Below are positions 58,522 through 64,000 of a stretch of DNA of 64,000 nt, piece after piece. How positions within the stretch are numbered: position 1 is the first letter of the stretch; the number at the start of each line of letters is the position of its first letter. Below the pieces are notes generated by a model that was not told the origin of the DNA, did not search any database, and worked only from the letters and a program-made list of their open reading frames with translations. A program made the translations under genes and the position numbers. This DNA is from SHVO01 sp041905795 (lineage in GTDB: Bacteria > Pseudomonadota > Alphaproteobacteria > Rhodospirillales > Rhodospirillaceae): positions 124,001 to 188,000 of the forward strand of contig JAYRKL010000001.1 in NCBI GenBank assembly GCA_041905795.1. The letters are read 5' to 3'.

Positions 58522-60702
58522 ATGTCGTTGAATCTCGCACTGACCTCGGCGATCTCGGGACTGTCCACCGCGCAAGCGGGCCTGGATGTGATCTCGAACA
58601 ACATCGCCAACGTCAACACTCCGGGCTACACGAAGAAGATCTTCACGCCCGAATCCGTCGTGCTCGCCGGCAACGGTGCCGGCGTCCAGGTGGCCGGCAT
58701 CAAGAACAATGTCGACCAGAACCTGATGCGCGACACCCGCAATCAGAACAGCACCGTCGGCCTGCTTCAGACGCTCAACAGCTATTACAAGCGCGTCCAG
58801 GACACTTTTGGAACGACCGGAGACCAGACCTCGCTGTCCAACCAGATCAACCGGATGCAGCAGGAGTTCACGACCCTCACCACCAGCCCGGAATCGACCT
58901 CGCAGCAGCTCGCGGCGATCCAGGCCGGCGTCGACGCGGCCAATAACCTGTCCTCCATGAGCCAGACGGTGCAGACCCTGCGCCTCAACGCCGACCGCGA
59001 CATCTCCGGCCTGGTGGCGCAGATGAACAACGATCTGAACACCATCGCGCAGCTCAACGACCAGATCTCGATGGGCGTGGCGACCGGCAAGTCCACCAGC
59101 GACCTCGAGGACAAGCGCGACGTCGCGCTCAACAACCTCTCGAATACCATCGACATCCGCTATTTCCAGAACGCCAATGGCTCGGTCACGGTCTACACCA
59201 GCGACGGCACCACCCTGGTCGACAGCTCGCCGATCAAGATGACCCACGTTTCGCTGTCGCAGGTGTCGCCGTCCGCGAGCTACGCCAACGGCGATTTCAA
59301 CGGCATCTATGCCGGCGTGCGCGACATCACCAATTCGATCCAGAGCGGCAAGCTCAAGGCGCTGATCGACTCGCGCGATTCCATCCTGCCCACCATGCAG
59401 GCCCAGTTGGATCAGCTGGCCTCGAGCATGCAGGAGCAGGTCAACCAGGTGCACAACCGCGGCACCCCGTTTCCCGACGTGGTCAACAACGTCACCGGCA
59501 CGCGCAACTTCATGGCGTCCGGCACCCAGACCGTCAGCTTTTCGGGGTCCGAACCCAATATCGTTCTGTACGACGCCACCGGCGCCGAGGTCGCGTCGTC
59601 GCGTATCCTCGACCCGAGCGGGGTCAATTTCACCAATGGCGGGACCATCGACGACCTCGCCTCCCAGATGCAAACCTGGATCCAGGCGCAGGATTCGCAG
59701 CTGGTCAACGCCACCGTCACCGTCAACAGCGACGGGCACTTCGCCATCAATCTCGGGACCGACACCATCGGCGTGGGCTTCCAGGATCAGCAGACCGCGA
59801 TCAAGGGCAGCACCCAGAAGGACGTCACCGCCAGCGTCGACCTGGACGGCGACGGCACCGCCGACAAGACCTATCAGGGGTTCTCCAACTTCCTCGGCTT
59901 GAACGATTATTTCGTCAGCTCGCCGAACCTGGCGCAATGGTCCTCGGCCTTCAAACCCGCCAACTACTCGCTGAACATCGCGGCGTCCGCCGACCTGAAC
60001 TTCGCCGACGCCAGCAATCCCACCGGCATCGCCGGCGGAACCATCACCGTCAATCCCAGCGAGTCGCTGGAATCGATCGCCGACAAGATCAACAGCAACG
60101 CCGCGCTTCAGCAGCGCATCAAGGCGTCGGTGATTCCGGAAGGCAGCGGCAAGCGCCTGCAGATCACCCAGACCCTGGGCGAGCATCTGGTCGTCACCCA
60201 GGTCGGCGGCACCAACGCCATCGAGGCCTTGGGCCTGGATTTCTCCGACAACGGTATGGCGCAGAAGATCGGGGTCAACCAGACGCTGCTCGACGATCCG
60301 TCCCGCGTTTCGCGCGGCCAGCCGCAGTTGGATCCGCTCACCGGCAAATATGTGCTGGCGGCGGGGGACAACTCGATCTCCTCACAGCTGGCCAATCTGA
60401 TGACCGGCGCCGCGTCGTTCGATCCGGCGGGCTCGCTCTCGGGCGCCTCGATCAGCTTTGCCGACTATGCTTCGTCGATCATTTCGCTGTCCGCCACCGC
60501 GGCGGCGTCCGCCAAAACCAACCTCGCGACCCAGGAATCGCTGCAGTCGTCGCTGGTCCAGAAGCAGTCGGAGGATACCGGCGTGAACCTGGACGAGGAA
60601 ATGTCGCAACTCCTGGTTTACCAGCAGTCCTACGCCGCGTCGGCCAAGGTCATTTCGACCACCTCGCAGCTCTTGCAGATCCTGAACGACATCATCCAGT
60701 AA
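58522..60702 (+). CDS. flgK: Flagellar hook-associated protein FlgK (HAP1)
   Basis: A 726-residue hook-filament junction protein. The N-terminus AISGLSTAQAGLDVISNNIA then NVNTPGYTKK is the rod/hook motif, and the C-terminal GVNLDEEMSQLLVYQQSYAA followed by SAKVISTTSQLLQILNDIIQ is the HAP1 end. The central variable domain is long. Its export is expected to need the FlgN protein encoded just upstream. Confidence 0.96.
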   Translation: MSLNLALTSAISGLSTAQAGLDVISNNIANVNTPGYTKKIFTPESVVLAGNGAGVQVAGIKNNVDQNLMRDTRNQNSTVGLLQTLNSYYKRVQDTFGTTGDQTSLSNQINRMQQEFTTLTTSPESTSQQLAAIQAGVDAANNLSSMSQTVQTLRLNADRDISGLVAQMNNDLNTIAQLNDQISMGVATGKSTSDLEDKRDVALNNLSNTIDIRYFQNANGSVTVYTSDGTTLVDSSPIKMTHVSLSQVSPSASYANGDFNGIYAGVRDITNSIQSGKLKALIDSRDSILPTMQAQLDQLASSMQEQVNQVHNRGTPFPDVVNNVTGTRNFMASGTQTVSFSGSEPNIVLYDATGAEVASSRILDPSGVNFTNGGTIDDLASQMQTWIQAQDSQLVNATVTVNSDGHFAINLGTDTIGVGFQDQQTAIKGSTQKDVTASVDLDGDGTADKTYQGFSNFLGLNDYFVSSPNLAQWSSAFKPANYSLNIAASADLNFADASNPTGIAGGTITVNPSESLESIADKINSNAALQQRIKASVIPEGSGKRLQITQTLGEHLVVTQVGGTNAIEALGLDFSDNGMAQKIGVNQTLLDDPSRVSRGQPQLDPLTGKYVLAAGDNSISSQLANLMTGAASFDPAGSLSGASISFADYASSIISLSATAAASAKTNLATQESLQSSLVQKQSEDTGVNLDEEMSQLLVYQQSYAASAKVISTTSQLLQILNDIIQ

Positions 60703-60726
60703 CGCCTGGCTGATAGGAGAAACGTC

Positions 60727-62328
60727 ATGGTTACCCGCATCGGCACCGCCGCGCAGAACATGGTTCTCACGAACCGCATGATCTCGCAGCAGCAGATTGT
60801 CGCTCAAGAGCAGACCCAGGTCGCCACCGGCCTGAAGTCGCAGGATTATGCCGGCATCGCCTCCGACACGTACGACCTGCTCAATGTCGAGAACCAGAAG
60901 GCCCGCATCACCCGCTACCTCAGCGACAATTCGCTGGTGTCGACCACGCTCAAGGCGCAGCAGACCTCGGTCCAGGGCATCACTGAAACCGCCACCACCA
61001 TGCGCTCGCTGCTGGTGCAGTTCGCCGGCCGCGATCTCTCGGCCAAGTCGCCCCAGAACGTCACCGATGTCCGCGACCTGCAGGACAAGGCGTTCGCCGC
61101 CCTGTCGCAGATCCAGTACTTCCTCAACCAGCAGATCGACGGCAAGTTCATCTTCGGCGGCGCGGTCAGCAACCAGCCGCCGGTGAGCCTGCCCTACAAC
61201 AACCTCGACGACTTCCAGAACACCTATGACGGCATCGGCACGGTGTTCCCCTCGTCGCGCGCCGCCAACCTGGTGGACCTGTCGTTCTCCAACATCACCG
61301 CGAGCTACTCAACGCAGACGGTGCCCCCGTCCGGCGCCGACGCGGTGAGCTATAGCCAGATCCAGGGCGCGCCCGGCGACTTCATCAGCTCGACCATCCC
61401 CCAATCCGCCACCGGCAACCTGGTGTTCTCCAACGTCGGCGACAACGGCAAGGTCACCGCCGCCACTCCCGGCGCCTTCAAGTCGGTGCAGATCGGGCAA
61501 ACCATCCTGCTCAACGGCTCGGGCAGCCTGCAGGGCGGCGCCACCGACAACAACGGCGTGTACACCGTGACCGCGGTGTCCTCCGACGGCAACACCATCA
61601 CCTTCGACCAGAACGTCAACGCCGGCCTGGAGCCGGCGGGTGGGGCAGTCGAGTTCAATCTCGGCGTCCCCAACGGCACGGCGCTGGCGATGGACGGCTC
61701 CACCGCCGGCAACAACGGCGCCTACACCATGACCTGGCCCAAGAATGCCGACCTGATCGCGGCCGGCTACAACCTCTCGGGCGGCGATGTCGTCGACGGC
61801 GACACCTTGTTCACCCGCAAGGACATCCCGGTGCCGTCGGCCGGGCCCGAAGCCGTCAACCTCAATTCCATGGCGTTTCTGCACGGCGTCAGCCTGCCCA
61901 CGCATCAGAAGATCAGCGACACCCAGACCATCAAGCTGGATGTCACCGGCCTCGATCCGGCGTTCGAGAAAGCCATCCGCGCGCTGGGCGTCATCGCCCA
62001 GGGCGATCTGCTCAACAACACCGACCGCATCAATCAGGCGCTGGCCGCCCTCAACGACGCCATCCAGCACTCCCCCCTGGAACCGAGCGAAGCGCCGAGC
62101 GACCTGACCAGCGTGATGGACCGGATTTCCAACAACTTCTCGGTGCTGGCGACCGCCAAGGATTCCCAGACCCAATTCAAGGCCTTCCTGGATGGGCGCC
62201 AGAACGATCTGCTGCAGGCGGACCAGACCGAGGCCGCCGTGCGCCTGCAGACCGATTCCCAGGCGCTGCAAATCTCCTACGCCTCGCTGTCGAAGATCAC
62301 CCAGCTCAGCCTGCTGAACTATCTCTGA
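60727..62328 (+). CDS. flgL: Flagellar hook-associated protein FlgL (HAP3), enlarged
   Basis: A 533-residue junction protein. Flagellin-like ends are clear: RIGTAAQNMVLTNRMISQQQ at the start and AVRLQTDSQALQISYASLSK, ITQLSLLNYL at the end. FlgL is usually 300-400 residues; the extra length lies between about 165 and 400, a beta-rich insertion (NGVYTVTAVSSDGNTITFDQ) likely exposed on the surface. It overlaps the convergent glycosyltransferase gene by 23 bp. Confidence 0.93.
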   Translation: MVTRIGTAAQNMVLTNRMISQQQIVAQEQTQVATGLKSQDYAGIASDTYDLLNVENQKARITRYLSDNSLVSTTLKAQQTSVQGITETATTMRSLLVQFAGRDLSAKSPQNVTDVRDLQDKAFAALSQIQYFLNQQIDGKFIFGGAVSNQPPVSLPYNNLDDFQNTYDGIGTVFPSSRAANLVDLSFSNITASYSTQTVPPSGADAVSYSQIQGAPGDFISSTIPQSATGNLVFSNVGDNGKVTAATPGAFKSVQIGQTILLNGSGSLQGGATDNNGVYTVTAVSSDGNTITFDQNVNAGLEPAGGAVEFNLGVPNGTALAMDGSTAGNNGAYTMTWPKNADLIAAGYNLSGGDVVDGDTLFTRKDIPVPSAGPEAVNLNSMAFLHGVSLPTHQKISDTQTIKLDVTGLDPAFEKAIRALGVIAQGDLLNNTDRINQALAALNDAIQHSPLEPSEAPSDLTSVMDRISNNFSVLATAKDSQTQFKAFLDGRQNDLLQADQTEAAVRLQTDSQALQISYASLSKITQLSLLNYL

Positions 62329-64000
62329 TCTTATCGCGCCAAATTGTGCGATAGGCGGCCTCGAGCCCGCGGGCATGCGCGCGGGCGTCGCAGAGCGGCG
62401 AACGGCGCATCTTTTCCCGCAAGCCCGCGCGCAAACCTGCGAGCCCGGGAAGATCAGCCGCCGCGGATACCACCCGCGCGGCGAACGCCTCCGGCGTCGG
62501 CGCGATCCAATCGGCAAGGCCCACGGCGGCCAGGAGGCTCGCCGAGACGCGGGCCGCGTGACCGCGCCCCGCCAGGGTCACCACCGGCACGCCCATCCAC
62601 AGAGCCTCGCAGGTCGTCGTCGTGCCGTTATACGGGAAAGTGTCGAGGGCGATATCGATGTCCTGGTAGAGTGCGAGGTGACCGGCATCGCCGGGAATCC
62701 AGCCGGACAATGTGAGCCGCCCCGGATCGATGCCGGCCGCAGTGAATTTCTCCAGCAACAAGCCTTGCGTGGCGCCGTCGGCCAGCGCCTTGGCCTTGAT
62801 CACCAGGCGCGCGTTCGGAAGCGCCCGCAATACGTTGACCCAAAGCGCCACGGTGGCCGCGGAAATCTTGGCCAGCTTGTTGAACGACCCCAAGGTCAGA
62901 TGGCCCTTGGCCAGCGCCGGAAGGGACGACACCGGCGGGGCCGGCGGCGGCGCATAGCAATGCAGACCGGGGACTAGGCGCACCGGGGTCTCGCTGGCGT
63001 AGTCATCGGCATCGAGCGGATCGGTGATCGCGTCACAGAGCCTGTAATCCATGGCCGCGAGACCGGTCGTGGCGGGATAGCCGATGGCGCTCACCTGGAT
63101 CGGCGCCGCGCGGGCGGCGAACAGGCCGAGGCGGTTGCCCTGGGTGTGGCCGGCCAGGTCCACCAGGATATCGATCCGGTCTTCCGCGATCTGGGCGGCA
63201 AGGGCCGCATCGCTCCAGCCGTGGACCTGACGCCACCGGTCCGCTTGCGCGCGCAACGCCTCGGTCACGGCGTCGGGCGCCGCCACATCGGCATAGCAAA
63301 ACACCTCGACCGCCGCCGGATCGCGCGCGCCGATCAGCGGCGCCAGGAAGAACGCCACCGAGTGGCGCCGGAAATCAGGCGAGACATACCCGATCCGCAG
63401 GCGGCGGCCGGGATCGGGATCGGCAATGCGCTTGACCGCGGGCGGAGGGAAACCCTCGGCCCAGCGGCGATGCGCGGCGGCGACGGCGGCGGGATCCTGT
63501 TCGCTGTACAGCCGCGCATAAAGCCGGTTGTCCTGCGCTTCTCGCGCGGCCGGAACCTGATCCAGAACCGCGTCGAACGCGCGCATGGCCTCGACCACGT
63601 CTCCGCGCTCCAGCTGCGCCACGCCGAGATTGATCCGCGCCGCCTGATATCCCGGCTGAAGGCGCAGGGCCTCGGCGTAGGATGCGACGGCCACACCGAA
63701 CTGTCCCTGGCTCGCCGCGACGGCGCCGAGATTGTTATGGGCGAGAACAAATCCCGGGTCGATCACGATGGCCTGGCGGAAGGCCGCATCCGCCGCGCCG
63801 GGCCGCCCGAGATCGGCGAGCACATTCCCGAGGTCGTTCCAGCACGCCGCCGTTGCGCCGTGGGCCAATGCCGCGCGCAAGGCGGCTTCGCCGGAGACGA
63901 GGTCGCCGCCGAGATGATGGGCGCGTCCTTTGAGGTGCCAGGCGGCCGGATCTCCCACCGCCACCGCCCGGTCCGCGAGCGCGAGGGCTTCGTCCCAGGC
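62306..64000 (-). CDS. TPR / O-GlcNAc-transferase-type (GT41) glycosyltransferase, 5' end outside window
   Basis: The frame is open to the right edge, so the N-terminus is missing; 564 residues are visible. TPR units come first (GRPGAADAAFRQAIVIDPGF, GQFGVAVASYAEALRLQPGY), then a GT-B domain of the SPINDLY/OGT type (RRLRIGYVSPDFRRHSVAFF, LVDLAGHTQGNRLGLFAARA, LDTFPYNGTTTTCEALWMGV). This architecture equals that of FlmG, the flagellin glycosyltransferase of Caulobacter, and the place beside flgL supports such a role, but the target is inferred. Confidence 0.88.
   Translation of the reverse strand, partial: AWDEALALADRAVAVGDPAAWHLKGRAHHLGGDLVSGEAALRAALAHGATAACWNDLGNVLADLGRPGAADAAFRQAIVIDPGFVLAHNNLGAVAASQGQFGVAVASYAEALRLQPGYQAARINLGVAQLERGDVVEAMRAFDAVLDQVPAAREAQDNRLYARLYSEQDPAAVAAAHRRWAEGFPPPAVKRIADPDPGRRLRIGYVSPDFRRHSVAFFLAPLIGARDPAAVEVFCYADVAAPDAVTEALRAQADRWRQVHGWSDAALAAQIAEDRIDILVDLAGHTQGNRLGLFAARAAPIQVSAIGYPATTGLAAMDYRLCDAITDPLDADDYASETPVRLVPGLHCYAPPPAPPVSSLPALAKGHLTLGSFNKLAKISAATVALWVNVLRALPNARLVIKAKALADGATQGLLLEKFTAAGIDPGRLTLSGWIPGDAGHLALYQDIDIALDTFPYNGTTTTCEALWMGVPVVTLAGRGHAARVSASLLAAVGLADWIAPTPEAFAARVVSAAADLPGLAGLRAGLREKMRRSPLCDARAHARGLEAAYRTIWRDKIRDSSAG

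Noticed and set aside
57379..60186. 935-residue open frame on the minus strand
   Set aside because: Spans flgJ, flgN and flgK in antisense; it crosses real gene borders and has no recognisable protein features.

Overview
The window is GC-rich chromosomal DNA from an alphaproteobacterium. Five things support this: a hybrid CckA-type histidine kinase, the regulators FliX and FlaF, a GTTC-N7-GTTC SOS box in front of recA, sigma-54 (-24/-12) promoters in front of flagellar operons, and palindromic intergenic repeats of a kind common in that class. The fliX gene, divergent from flgI, recalls the Caulobacter arrangement. The order cannot be fixed from this sequence alone; a stem near Caulobacterales, Rhodospirillales or Micropepsales is a guess. 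No rRNA, tRNA, CRISPR array, prophage or insertion sequence was seen.

Region 1 (1-19.4 kb) is mostly housekeeping and metabolism: the end of a LysR regulator, an aspartate aminotransferase, a PhzF-like protein, uvrB, the pssA-psd phosphatidylethanolamine pair, a LysM protein, an FkbM methyltransferase, a tri-haem cytochrome c, two tandem cytochromes c', a LOG-type hydrolase, isocitrate dehydrogenase, carbonic anhydrase, a Cys-rich protein, a MoxR/VWA pair and a phasin. Region 2 (19.4-25.4 kb) holds alaS and recA, separated by a repeat-dense intergenic region, and a serine hydrolase.

Region 3 (25.4-33.5 kb) is a divergent early-flagellar block. flgB-flgC-fliE-fliQ-fliR-flhB-cckA run on the minus strand. 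An FlhB C-domain homologue, a small unknown gene, fliO and fliP run on the plus strand. CckA is the top of the CckA-ChpT-CtrA phosphorelay that in related bacteria switches on early flagellar genes, and the shared intergenic region contains a CtrA-like TTAA-N7-TTAA box.

Region 4 (33.7-40.6 kb) is an iron-uptake island: PepSY protein, PiuC-type hydroxylase and TonB-dependent receptor, divergent from tonB with Fur-like boxes between them, then a FUSC transporter and an acetyltransferase. Region 5 (40.6-49.8 kb) is a motor operon on the minus strand: two tandem fliL genes, fliM, a DUF6468-type gene, a MotE-like gene, two MotB-like genes and a giant secreted repeat protein. Region 6 (50-64 kb) is the rod, ring and hook-filament block: flgF-flgG-flgA-flgH, flaF, dksA, fliX, flgI-flgJ-flgN-flgK-flgL, and a TPR/GT41 glycosyltransferase that may modify flagellin.

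The most unusual signals are non-coding. (a) A probable small RNA at 1018-1210 carries three hairpins with C-rich CCTCCC loops complementary to Shine-Dalgarno sequences. A related hairpin, sharing a 14-nt stretch, ends the phasin transcript at about 18950-19030. (b) Two 88-bp elements each contain a pair of TGTACC(A/T)GGTACA palindromes spaced exactly 59 bp centre to centre, one before alaS and one after fliP. (c) Three near-identical GC hairpins with GGAAA loops lie within 400 bp upstream of alaS.
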